Source: GCA-2732755 sp965228265 (GTDB taxonomy: Bacteria > Planctomycetota > Phycisphaerae > Phycisphaerales > UBA1924). From it: 64,000 nt of DNA. The notes beneath the pieces are model-generated. The model did no database searches. It was not told where the DNA came from and saw only the letters and a list, made by a program, of their open reading frames with translations. Of the stretch, positions 33,806 to 41,956 are shown piece after piece (within the stretch, counting starts at the first letter, position 1; every line of letters begins with the position of its first letter). The stretch is from positions 1,426,001 to 1,490,000 of the forward strand of contig OZ245804.1 of the NCBI GenBank assembly GCA_965228265.1, in the 5' to 3' direction. Position numbers and translations under genes: made by a program.

Positions 33806-34987
33806 TCACATGCGCGGGCGCAGCACGACGCCCGCCTGCGTCCCGCCGCAGAACGTCAGCGGGTGGATGCCGGCGACCTCGAACGCGTGCGACCAGCGAC
33901 GCCGGACCCCGCGCGAGTGCCAGAACGCCTGGGAGGACGGGCCCTGACCGTGCGCCAAGAAGTCGACATCCAACGGCTTGTTGAAATCGATCCTGGGCGC
34001 GTGCTTGGCGATGAAGCACTCGGGGTTGTCGCGGCAGTAGTCCCACGATTTCTCGTCGTGGATCGTCACCAGCACCGCGCCGCCCGGCCGAACGATGCGG
34101 CGCAGTTCCATGAGCCACGTGTCGATGTTGTGCGAGATGTGTGTGAAGATCGAGATGCCGTAGATGAAATCGAACGATGAATCGGCGACGGGCAGGTGCG
34201 GTTCGAGCGTGGTGGAGAAGTAGCGGAACCGCCCCTCGAAGTGCCGCTGCGCCCAATCGATCGCGTTCTCGTCGATGTCGCATCCCCACAGACGCGTCTC
34301 GTTGGGCAGGTCGGTAAAGTGGCGCAGCACGCGCCCGGTCGAGCATCCCCATTCGAGGATGTCGCGCGCGGAATCGAGCTCGATCCCGTGCTGCGCGCAG
34401 ACACGTCCGATTGCATCGCGTTCGCGTCTGCCCGATTCGATGTATTGCGCATCGGTTTCTGGCGAGTAGCCGGCGCGGGCATTGCCCGCGGGCACGGGGT
34501 AGCCCGCCCCGAGTGCTTTGGCGCGATCGATGGCGTCCTCGTTAAGGCAACTCGGGAGCGATCGGTTTCCGCTCGTCGAGCCGCCCGTCGCCTCGATGTT
34601 CGAGTAGGGCCCGGCCGGCAGGCCCTTATAGGGTTCGATGACCGACGTGTGCGTGTCAGCCGATGCGCTGCGGATCCACGCCTGTGCTCGCTCAGCCAGC
34701 TTGGCCTCGTTGGAATCGCTGGAGACAAAGACGCTGGCAACGTCCTCGGGGCGAGCGTCACTCGGTTTGACGACGGGGTACCCCGCCAGGGCATCCGCTT
34801 TGGCAGCGTCATCCAGAATGAACGCGATCCGAGGGCCCCCCTCGACATCGGCGACCGTGTTCAGGAGCCATGCGGTGTGCCGACCCGCGCCGTAGAGAGC
34901 GATGGGGCGGTCGCCTAGGTCTCTGCCGAGACGGCGCCAGAGCTCGCGGATGAATCGCACTCGGAACAGAGCGGCCAGATCGTGCAT
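33806..34987 (-). CDS. SAM-dependent methyltransferase with N-terminal Rossmann domain
   Basis: 393 residues from the ATG at 34987, preferred over 34999 because GGAGG lies 5 bases upstream. The C-terminal part is a class I methyltransferase: motif I ILEWGCSTGRVLRHF (210-224), a post-I acidic strand LWGCDIDENAIDWA, and motif IV-VI FDFIYGISIFTHI / LRRIVRPGGAVLVTIHD. The N-terminal part (about 25-120) has a separate nucleotide-binding-like strand LYGAGRHTAWLLN and resembles the PglD-type N-terminal Rossmann fold. This combination is seen in cell-surface sugar or lipid modification, but the substrate is unknown. Downstream on the same strand is a flavin reductase. Confidence 0.85.
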   Translation of the reverse strand: MHDLAALFRVRFIRELWRRLGRDLGDRPIALYGAGRHTAWLLNTVADVEGGPRIAFILDDAAKADALAGYPVVKPSDARPEDVASVFVSSDSNEAKLAERAQAWIRSASADTHTSVIEPYKGLPAGPYSNIEATGGSTSGNRSLPSCLNEDAIDRAKALGAGYPVPAGNARAGYSPETDAQYIESGRRERDAIGRVCAQHGIELDSARDILEWGCSTGRVLRHFTDLPNETRLWGCDIDENAIDWAQRHFEGRFRYFSTTLEPHLPVADSSFDFIYGISIFTHISHNIDTWLMELRRIVRPGGAVLVTIHDEKSWDYCRDNPECFIAKHAPRIDFNKPLDVDFLAHGQGPSSQAFWHSRGVRRRWSHAFEVAGIHPLTFCGGTQAGVVLRPRM

Positions 34988-35071
34988 CGAATCCTCCAAT
35001 GCGGGAACGAAAGCCGCGGGTGGGGGGGAGTCTATTCAGGCCGCCCCGTCTGCGCCAGCTAGGATCATGCG

Positions 35072-35875
35072 ATGACGACTCCCTCTGAACGCGCGATGAC
35101 CTGGGCGGCCCTGCTCGGCAAGTGGACCGAATTTGCGCAGAGTGCGCTGGCGCTGCCCGACGACGACGAGGGCGGCCGACTCCGCGAGGCGGTGCCCGCG
35201 ATCATCGGGCTTCAGGCCGTCACGCACGCGCTGGCCGAGCTCGATGATCTCGAGCCGGACGAGCGGGCGCTCGGGATTGACCGCGCCGAGATGCTCATCC
35301 GCAAGCACGCGGGTGAGCTCAACACGATCTGGCGGGGCGAAGAGATGCCGGAGGCGATCATCGAGATCGTCGACGATGCGCTCCTGGCGCTGCAAGCCGT
35401 GACGGGCAGCGGGATCGAGTGGGTGGTCGCCAGCGATCAGCTCATCGCCCCGCACCCGGGGGATCTGGCGATCGCGCTCGTCGCGGCGGGGTTCCAAGGC
35501 GATCTGTATCTCCCCACCCCCGGCGTTCCCGTGTTCGAGGGTGCCCCCGCGGGGTTCATGACGGGGGTGGACAACGAGTCCGAGGTCGGCTCGATGGCGC
35601 TCGTCGAGGTGCCGCTCTTTCTGCAGACGGGCGGCGAGATCACCGGGCACGAATCGCCCGTCGCCCGCCAGGTCTACCGACAGTTCGATTTCTCCAAGGG
35701 CGGCCCTGTCCGCGACGTCGTCCGCCCGATGGATGCGGATCTCGTCCCGGGTCAGCCGATTCTGGTGCCCGTCATTCTCGGCGGCGAGGCCCAGCCCGTG
35801 TCGCTGCCGATCCCCGGGGCGGACCGCCAGAAGCCCCTGCCCGTCGTTTTCGAGGACGACCCCGAACAGGGCTGA
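35072..35875 (+). CDS. Protein of unknown function (267 aa)
   Basis: I do not recognise this protein. Residues 1-115 are helical with many acidic residues (LREAVPAIIGLQAVTHALAELDDLEPDERALGIDRAEML), and 120-267 appear more beta-rich (WVVASDQLIAPHPGDLAIALVAAG, VSLPIPGADRQKPLPVVFED). No signal peptide or membrane helix is visible, so it is probably cytoplasmic. GC composition and codon use match the neighbours. It is divergent from the methyltransferase with an 84-bp spacer and is followed after 103 bp by mdh on the same strand. Confidence 0.65.
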   Translation: MTTPSERAMTWAALLGKWTEFAQSALALPDDDEGGRLREAVPAIIGLQAVTHALAELDDLEPDERALGIDRAEMLIRKHAGELNTIWRGEEMPEAIIEIVDDALLALQAVTGSGIEWVVASDQLIAPHPGDLAIALVAAGFQGDLYLPTPGVPVFEGAPAGFMTGVDNESEVGSMALVEVPLFLQTGGEITGHESPVARQVYRQFDFSKGGPVRDVVRPMDADLVPGQPILVPVILGGEAQPVSLPIPGADRQKPLPVVFEDDPEQG

Positions 35876-35978
35876 GCCGATTCGGCCTTCCGAGGGGGCC
35901 CGTCTATAGTGGTTCCCCCCGCCTCGTGTGGCGGGTTGTCCGTCCAACACAAAGCAGTATTTCGGAGGAGTCGCCGCG

Positions 35979-36941
35979 ATGGGTCGCGCCAAGATCAGCA
36001 TCATCGGAGCCGGGAACGTCGGAGCCACCTGTGCCCATTGGGCCGCATCCAAGGAACTGGGCGACATCGTCCTGCTCGACATCCCCCGTGCCGACGCCCC
36101 CGACCAGCACATGCCCAAGGGCAAGATGCTCGACCTGGCCTGTTGCGCCCCGATCGAGCGTTTCGACTGCAATCTCACCGGCACCTTCGATTACAAGGAC
36201 ATCGCCGGCTCCGACGTCGTGGTCGTCACCGCGGGCATCCCCCGCAAGCCCGGCATGAGCCGCGACGACCTCATCGAGACCAACGTCAAGATCGTCAAGA
36301 GCGTCTCCGAGAACATCAAGGAGTACGCGCCCGACTCGATCGTCATCGTCGTCTCCAACCCGCTCGACGCGATGGTCTACACCGCGTGGAAGGCCACCGG
36401 CTTCCCGGCGCACCGCATCATGGGTCAGGCCGGCGCACTCGATGTCGCCCGCTTTCGCACATTCATCGCCTGGGAGATCGGCTGCTCGGTCGAGGACGTC
36501 AGCGCTCTGCTGCTGGGTGGTCACGGCGACGACATGGTCCCGCTGCCCCGGTGCACCAGTGTGCACGGCATCCCCGTCACCGATCTGCTCTCGCAGGAAA
36601 CCATCGACGCCTGCGTCCAGCGCGCCAAAGTCGGCGGCGGCGAGGTCGTCAAGCTCATGGGCACCAGCGCCTGGTACGCGCCCGCCTCCGGCACCATCCA
36701 GATGGTCGAGGCCATCGTCAAGGACAAGAAGCGCATCATCCCGACCGCCGCCTATCTCGACGGCCAGTTCGGTTGCAAGGGCCTGTTCGTCGGCGTGCCC
36801 GCGCTGCTCGGCTCCAAGGGTGTCGAGAAGATCGTTGAGTTCAAGCTCGACGAGGGCGAGCAGAAACTCTTCAACGAGTCCGCAAGCCACGTCAACGACC
36901 TCGTCGAGACGGTCAAGAAGCTCTTCCCCGAACTCGCCTGA
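35979..36941 (+). CDS. mdh: Malate dehydrogenase
   Basis: Oxidises malate to oxaloacetate with NAD in the TCA cycle. 320 residues from the ATG at 35979 with GGAGGAG about 9 bases upstream. It is of the LDH-like MDH type: dinucleotide motif IIGAGNVGATCAHW, substrate arginine loop TAGIPRKPGMSRDDL, VSNPLDAMVYTAWKATG, and the catalytic histidine in LLLGGHGDDMVPL. The arginine-containing loop PRKPGMSR favours malate over lactate. A short spacer (44 bp) leads to the FKBP fusion gene, so both may be transcribed together, although their functions appear unrelated. Confidence 0.96.
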   Translation: MGRAKISIIGAGNVGATCAHWAASKELGDIVLLDIPRADAPDQHMPKGKMLDLACCAPIERFDCNLTGTFDYKDIAGSDVVVVTAGIPRKPGMSRDDLIETNVKIVKSVSENIKEYAPDSIVIVVSNPLDAMVYTAWKATGFPAHRIMGQAGALDVARFRTFIAWEIGCSVEDVSALLLGGHGDDMVPLPRCTSVHGIPVTDLLSQETIDACVQRAKVGGGEVVKLMGTSAWYAPASGTIQMVEAIVKDKKRIIPTAAYLDGQFGCKGLFVGVPALLGSKGVEKIVEFKLDEGEQKLFNESASHVNDLVETVKKLFPELA

Positions 36942-36985
36942 GACTGACACACAAACACACCGGATAAGGACCAGAGAGGATCACC

Positions 36986-38128
36986 ATGAAAAACCGCTGG
37001 ATCACCACACCGCTTCTCGCGTTCATGCTCACCGCCGGCGTGGCGGCCGGGCAGGACGCTCAGCCCGCAGCAGAGCCGAAGCCCGAGCCCCAACTCATCG
37101 AGGCGCCGAGCATCAACGCGACCTACTCCGATGAGGAGATCGCCTCCATCGCCAAGAAGTTGACCGGATCGTGGATCTCGGCGCAGCCCATCACCGAGCT
37201 GGACGGCGACGGCGAGGCCAAGATTGTCATGACCATCAGCGCCGCTCGCGTTCAGGGTCTTGACGATATGCTCTACTGCGAGATCGCCCGCGAGGACAGC
37301 CTCGCGACGCCGTACCGCCAGTCGTTCTACCAGATCTACCGCTTCAAGGATGGCTTGCGCCTGCGCACGTTCGATATCCGCTCCGAGAGCGCCGCCAACA
37401 GCCTTCTGGGTATCTCGCTCGTGCCGGTCATGTTCCCCGCGACCGTCTCGGCCGTCGACATCTTCCCGACCATCGACATCGATCTCGAGAAGGATGGCGA
37501 GCGCTACGCCGGCTCTTCGCCCTCGGCCTACCCCGATCACCGGGGCGGGGCGGTCCAGATGACCAGCTCCATCGCATTCGACGGCGAGACCATCAGCGTC
37601 AGCGATGTCGGCTATGACTCCGAGGGCAACACCGCCTGGGAAGTCGGTCGTGACGGCGGCGCCGAGTTCGTCCGCATCGACAACCCCGTCGATATCGACT
37701 ACTACAACGATCAGCTCATCGTCATTCACTTCAACGAGCCCGAGGGCGAGCCCATCAAGGAGGGTGACTGGATGGTCATCCACTACCTGGGCCGACTGAC
37801 CGACGGCACCAAGTTCGATTCGTCCTTCGATCGCGGCGAGCCATTCCGCTACCAGTTCCCGGGCACGCTCATCCCGGGCTGGATCCGCGGCACAGAAGGC
37901 ATGACCAAGGGTTCACGCCGACGCCTCATCATCCCGTCCGCGCTCGGCTACGGCGACCGCGCCGTCGGCCCCATCCCGCCCGGCTCGACGCTCGTCTTCG
38001 ATGTCGAGTGCGTCTTCATCGAAAGGCCAGAAGAGCCCGCCGATCTGAACGCCAACCCGTCGGCAAACGCTGCGGGCGATGCGGAAGCCGCCGCGAGCGG
38101 TGCCGCGGAAGAGGACTCGGGCGACTAA
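36986..38128 (+). CDS. Exported CpcT/CpeT-like domain fused to FKBP-type prolyl isomerase
   Basis: 380 residues. A signal peptide covers about 1-22 (ITTPLLAFMLTAGVAAG). Residues about 45-235 resemble the CpcT/CpeT family: LTGSWISAQPI, then DMLYCEIAREDSLATPYRQSFYQIYRFKDG, where P-Y-R-Q-x-x-Y is the family core. Residues about 255-352 are a complete FKBP prolyl cis-trans isomerase: GDWMVIHYLGRLTDGTKFDSSFDRGEPF, FPGTLIPGWIRGTEGM, ALGYGDRAVGPIPPGSTLVFDVE. The C-terminus is an Ala/Glu-rich tail. FKBP identity is certain; the CpcT-like assignment is from remembered motifs only. Export suggests periplasmic folding work. A strong terminator follows. Confidence 0.88.
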   Translation: MKNRWITTPLLAFMLTAGVAAGQDAQPAAEPKPEPQLIEAPSINATYSDEEIASIAKKLTGSWISAQPITELDGDGEAKIVMTISAARVQGLDDMLYCEIAREDSLATPYRQSFYQIYRFKDGLRLRTFDIRSESAANSLLGISLVPVMFPATVSAVDIFPTIDIDLEKDGERYAGSSPSAYPDHRGGAVQMTSSIAFDGETISVSDVGYDSEGNTAWEVGRDGGAEFVRIDNPVDIDYYNDQLIVIHFNEPEGEPIKEGDWMVIHYLGRLTDGTKFDSSFDRGEPFRYQFPGTLIPGWIRGTEGMTKGSRRRLIIPSALGYGDRAVGPIPPGSTLVFDVECVFIERPEEPADLNANPSANAAGDAEAAASGAAEEDSGD

Positions 38129-38150
38129 GCTCATACACAATGCGCACACA

Positions 38151-38185
38151 CACGGCTCGCCTCGGCGGGCCGTGTTTCTTTTTGG
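38151..38185 (+). terminator. Rho-independent terminator after the FKBP fusion gene
   Basis: Stem built from CACGGCTCGCC and GGCGGGCCGTG around a TC loop (38151-38174), followed by TTTCTTTTT. It starts 23 bp after the stop codon and separates this transcript from the repeat-protein gene. Confidence 0.88.
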
Positions 38186-38239
38186 ACCAGAAACCACCGG
38201 ATCTCTGATACAGTGCGAACGAACCACAGGAGAGCAGAC

Positions 38240-39376
38240 ATGAGTACCCCCGTCGAGCAAAGACTGAACCGACTTGAAACCGAGATCGCATCGCTGCGCC
38301 GGGGGAATCGCAGGCTGCGTCTCGCGTGCGCCGCGGTCGGGCTGGCGGCGGTCTCGTCGTTCACACTCGCCGCGGGCGATCTGCGGGCCAAAGTCTTCGA
38401 TGTGCTCACCGCCGAGCGACTCCAGATCGTGGACGCGGAGGGCAACACGCTCGTCAACATCGGTTCCGACGCCGATGGGGGCACGCTGTTTGTCCAGAAC
38501 AACCAGGGCAACACCGTCTTCGCGGCCTTCGCCGACGAGGCCGGGCGGGGCATGACCCGGCACTCCGATGAGAACGGCTCGGCCAGCATCACGCTCGGCA
38601 CCGACGCCGACGGCGGGCAGCTCTCGCTCTACAACACGGACACCGAGCGCACCTGCGCGATGGGCGTCGAGACCGACGGCACGGGCTACTTCGCGCTGTA
38701 CGACGCCAAGGGCATGCCGCGACTGGCGCAGAGCGTCGACGCCGACGGCGGCGTGTTCACCATCTTCAACGTCGCCAGCACCCCGGTCATCCAGATGTAC
38801 GCCGACGAAGAAGCGCGCGGGCTGCTTGCGGTCAACGGCTCGCTCGAGGGCGCTCAAGGGGTCATCATCGGGTCCGACGTCGACGGCGGCTCGCTCTCGC
38901 TTTACAACGCCGACGGCATCAACGCGCTCTGGGCGTACGTCTCCGAGGAGGGGCGGGGCGTCCTGACCACGCACGACGCCGAGGGGCAGACCCGTGTCAC
39001 GGTCGGCGCCGATGAGGACGGCGGGGGGCTCTACCTCACGAACAACAACGACGCCTCGGTCGTCGGGCTGTATGTCAACACCAAAGGCCGAGGGGCCGCG
39101 ATCCTTCGCGATGAAGAGGGCGCCGACCGGATGAGCATGCTCGTCGACAACGACGGCGGGGCGTTCTACCTCGCCAACACCACGGGGCAGCATGTCGTCG
39201 AGTCCTACGCCTCGCCCGAGGGCGACGGGTTGCTGATCCTGTCCGACCGCGAGGCCCGGACCCGTCTCGAATCCATCGGGAGCCAGTCCGCGGGCACGCT
39301 GAGGTTCTGGGACGACACCGACCCCGCCAATCCGGTCCGCGTCCTCGATTCCCAGGCCGAACCTGACAGCGAGTAG
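38240..39376 (+). CDS. Membrane-anchored or exported protein with 45-residue tandem repeats
   Basis: 378 residues from the ATG at 38240 with AGGAGA just upstream. Residues 1-25 are a short coiled coil (VEQRLNRLETEIASLRRG), 27-46 a transmembrane segment or signal (RLACAAVGLAAVSSFTLAAG). The remaining part consists of tandem repeats: a D-x-D-G-G-x-L/F-x-L-x-N motif recurs with Asp at residues 79, 124, 169, 215, 260 and 305, a period of 45 or 46. Each unit has a half-way G-R-G turn. The pattern suggests a beta-solenoid or beta-prism surface protein. I do not recognise a named family. The gene lies between two strong plus-strand genes with its own leader. Confidence 0.78.
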   Translation: MSTPVEQRLNRLETEIASLRRGNRRLRLACAAVGLAAVSSFTLAAGDLRAKVFDVLTAERLQIVDAEGNTLVNIGSDADGGTLFVQNNQGNTVFAAFADEAGRGMTRHSDENGSASITLGTDADGGQLSLYNTDTERTCAMGVETDGTGYFALYDAKGMPRLAQSVDADGGVFTIFNVASTPVIQMYADEEARGLLAVNGSLEGAQGVIIGSDVDGGSLSLYNADGINALWAYVSEEGRGVLTTHDAEGQTRVTVGADEDGGGLYLTNNNDASVVGLYVNTKGRGAAILRDEEGADRMSMLVDNDGGAFYLANTTGQHVVESYASPEGDGLLILSDREARTRLESIGSQSAGTLRFWDDTDPANPVRVLDSQAEPDSE

Positions 39377-39391
39377 TCGCGTTCTACAATC

Positions 39392-40351
39392 ATGCGTATG
39401 GCAAAGCGTGACCTCTACGAGGTCCTCGGCGTCGCACGCGACGCGTCAGAGGACGATATCAAGAAGGCGTACCGGAAGCTCGCGCGCCAGTACCACCCGG
39501 ACCACAACAAGGAACCCGGTGCTCAGGAGCGGTTCGTCGAGATCCAGGAGGCCTACGACACCCTCTCCGACCCCGAGCAGCGCAAGATGTACGACCGCTT
39601 CGGACACGCAGGCCCGCAGGGCGGGTTCGGCGGCGGCGGCGGGGGGCCAAGACCCCGCGGCGGGGCGCAGGTCGAGTTCGACATGGACGACCTCGGCTCT
39701 ATGTTCGACTCCTTCTTCGGCGGGGGCGCCCGGGGCGGGCAGAGCCCCTTCGGTGCTCGCACCGCAAGGCGTCAGCAGCCCAAAGCCCCCGACATGCGCC
39801 ACGAGATCGACATCGATCTGCCCATGTCCGTCACCGGCGGCAAGCGGTCCATCGAGATCAAGCACGCAACCAAGACCGAAACCGTCGAGGTCACCATTCC
39901 CCCCGGGATTACCAGCGGCACCAAGCTCCGCGTCCGGGGCGTGGGCCAGGCCGACCCCGCAAGACCCGGTCAGCGCGCCGACCTGATCCTCACCGTGAAC
40001 GTCTTGCCCCACCCGCTCTTTCGCCGGGGCGATCCGCTCAAGGGCGAGAAGCCGGGCGATGTCTATCTCGACCTGCCCGTCACCTTCGCCGAGGCGGCGC
40101 TCGGGGCCGAGGTCACTGTTCCAACACCAACCGGTTCCACAGCCTCCCTGGCCATCCCCGCCGGCAGCACCAGCGGCAAGCAGCTCCGCCTGAGGGGCCA
40201 GGGCTCACGCACTTCACCTCCGGGGGATCTGTATCTCAAGCTCGAGGTTGTGCCTCCCCCGAGTGGGGCGATCACGGACGAGGCCCGCAGGGTGTTGCAG
40301 AATCTGGGTGACGAGACGAAGGTCCGCACCGCCCCGGGTTGGCCCCGCTAG
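39392..40351 (+). CDS. DnaJ C-terminal domain protein, CbpA type (no zinc finger)
   Basis: A 319-residue J-domain co-chaperone that would stimulate DnaK. The J-domain has the HPD motif at 35-37 (ARQYHPDHN), followed by a Gly/Phe-rich linker (GGFGGGGGGPRPRGG) and two C-terminal beta-domains (SIEIKHATKTETVEVTIPPGI, GSTASLAIPAGSTSGKQLRLRGQG). The four CxxCxGxG zinc motifs of DnaJ are absent, so it is a class B (CbpA/DjlB-like) protein. Start is 39392 or the in-frame ATG at 39398. It begins 15 bp after the repeat-protein gene, so the two may be co-transcribed. No dnaK or grpE is nearby. Confidence 0.93.
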   Translation: MRMAKRDLYEVLGVARDASEDDIKKAYRKLARQYHPDHNKEPGAQERFVEIQEAYDTLSDPEQRKMYDRFGHAGPQGGFGGGGGGPRPRGGAQVEFDMDDLGSMFDSFFGGGARGGQSPFGARTARRQQPKAPDMRHEIDIDLPMSVTGGKRSIEIKHATKTETVEVTIPPGITSGTKLRVRGVGQADPARPGQRADLILTVNVLPHPLFRRGDPLKGEKPGDVYLDLPVTFAEAALGAEVTVPTPTGSTASLAIPAGSTSGKQLRLRGQGSRTSPPGDLYLKLEVVPPPSGAITDEARRVLQNLGDETKVRTAPGWPR

Positions 40352-40439
40352 GCAACCGACAGCCCGGAGCGCTAATGTTCCGCGACTAAGGCAGCGGAAG
40401 CCGATCTGACTTGACAGAAGCAAAGCCGGAGCCAACGGG

Positions 40440-41930
40440 ATGGATTCCCGGCTTCGGGTGTGGGGTCTTTCGCCTTTGGTGAAGCAGCGACACCAACTCT
40501 TTGTCTCGATCCTCGTCGCCGCCGATGCGCTGGTTGTCCTGACCGCCTGCTACATCGCGTGGCTGCTGCGTCTCTGGGTCGCCGAGGACGCCTCGCCCAT
40601 CACGTGGGGCCGGGCCATCCGCGAGCCCGTCTCCCTGCTCGTCGTCCCCGCGGTCCTCTACGCCATATGGGGCTTCCGCCTCTACGCCCCGAGGCGTGAC
40701 CGATCGATCGTTTCGGAAGTGGCGCAGATCACCCGGGCCGTGCTCGGCGCGATGGCCGCCATCGTTGTCCTGCTCTGGGTGGTCGGCACCGACCTGATCG
40801 ACCAGCACCCGGGCACGCCCATCGCCTACCTCGGTTCGCTCGGCCTCGACGCCAGCAGGCTTCAGCTCGGCTTGCTCGCCCCCATGCTCGTCGTCTGCCT
40901 CGCCGGCGAGCGCGCGACCATCCGCAGCATCCTCCGCTCTTTCCGGAAGCGAGGCCGCAACCTCCGCCATGCCTGCATCGTCGGCGTCGGTCGACTCGGC
41001 CAGATCACCTGTCACACGCTCGACCGCAACTCCTGGACCGGTATCCACGTCGCCTACTTCATCGGACACCGCGAGACCACCCAGCGCACCGAATGCCTGG
41101 GCCGCCCCGTGCTCGGCGGCATCCGGAGCCTCGAGAAAGCACTCGAAGAAAACCCCGTCGACGCGATCTATCTCGCCCTGCCCAGCAGCAAGGCCGCGGC
41201 GATCCCCGAGGTCATCAAACGCCTCGAACGATTCGCCGTCGACGTGCGCATCGTCCCCGACATCAACCCCCGCCACATGCCGCAGAACATGGCCGTCTCC
41301 GAACTCGACGGCATGCCCATCCTCAGTGTCCGCGAATCGCCTCTCTACGGCGTCGGCGGCCTGAGCAAACGAGCGCTCGACATCGCAGGCTCCATCGCGG
41401 GCCTCATACTGCTCGCGCCGCTGCTTGCGGTCATCGCCCTGCTCGTCCGCATCTCCGGCCCCGGGCCCGTCATCTTCCGTCAACGCCGCGTCTCGCTGGG
41501 TGGCGAGACCTTCAACATCTACAAATTCCGCACCATGCTCCACGTCGAAGACGAGGAACCCGCCCGCTGGACCACCCGCAACGACCCCCGCGTCACACGC
41601 ATCGGCAAGTGGCTCCGCAAGACCAGCCTCGACGAGCTGCCGCAACTGCTCAACGTCCTCCGTGGCGAGATGTCCCTCGTCGGCCCACGCCCCGAACGCC
41701 CCGAGCTCATCGAACAGTTCCGCGAAGACTGGCGCGGCTACATGCTCCGCCAGCACGTCAAAGCCGGCATGACCGGCTGGGCCCAGGTCAACGGCCTCCG
41801 CGGCGACACCTCACTCAAGAAGCGCATCCAGTACGACCTCTTCTACGTCCGCCACTGGTCCATCGGCTTTGATATCAGGATTCTCTTCCTGACACTGAGC
41901 CGGGGGTTTGTGCATCGCAATGCGCATTAG
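40440..41930 (+). CDS. Undecaprenyl-phosphate sugar phosphotransferase (WcaJ/exopolysaccharide type)
   Basis: A 496-residue polyprenyl glycosylphosphotransferase that would start a surface polysaccharide by transferring a sugar-1-phosphate to undecaprenyl phosphate. Four hydrophobic helices lie within the first 150 residues (LFVSILVAADALVVLTACYIAWLLRLW onward), then a Rossmann-like CoA-binding domain (ACIVGVGRLGQITCHTLDRN), a fifth membrane segment near residues 310-340 and the catalytic domain with FNIYKFRTM, TSLDELPQLLNVLRGEMSLVGPRPERP and AGMTGWAQVNGLRGDTS. It stands alone: no glycosyltransferase or Wzx/Wzy gene is in the window. Its stop codon is 26 bp before an AT-rich orphan gene. Confidence 0.94.
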   Translation: MDSRLRVWGLSPLVKQRHQLFVSILVAADALVVLTACYIAWLLRLWVAEDASPITWGRAIREPVSLLVVPAVLYAIWGFRLYAPRRDRSIVSEVAQITRAVLGAMAAIVVLLWVVGTDLIDQHPGTPIAYLGSLGLDASRLQLGLLAPMLVVCLAGERATIRSILRSFRKRGRNLRHACIVGVGRLGQITCHTLDRNSWTGIHVAYFIGHRETTQRTECLGRPVLGGIRSLEKALEENPVDAIYLALPSSKAAAIPEVIKRLERFAVDVRIVPDINPRHMPQNMAVSELDGMPILSVRESPLYGVGGLSKRALDIAGSIAGLILLAPLLAVIALLVRISGPGPVIFRQRRVSLGGETFNIYKFRTMLHVEDEEPARWTTRNDPRVTRIGKWLRKTSLDELPQLLNVLRGEMSLVGPRPERPELIEQFREDWRGYMLRQHVKAGMTGWAQVNGLRGDTSLKKRIQYDLFYVRHWSIGFDIRILFLTLSRGFVHRNAH

Positions 41931-41936
41931 CAAAGC

Positions 41937-41954
41937 ATAAATTCTATAATTTAT
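41937..41954 (+). promoter_or_regulatory. Palindromic AT-rich promoter element
   Basis: Arms ATAAATT (41937-41943) and AATTTAT (41948-41954) form a perfect inverted repeat around CTAT. A consensus TATAAT hexamer lies inside it at 41945-41950, 6 bases before the ATG at 41957, so transcripts from it would be leaderless or nearly so. No good -35 hexamer was seen at the usual distance. Confidence 0.55.
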
Positions 41955-41956
41955 CT

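Noticed and set aside
40411..40416. TTGACA hexamer upstream of the sugar transferase gene
   Set aside because: No matching -10 sequence at a usable distance before the start codon at 40440.
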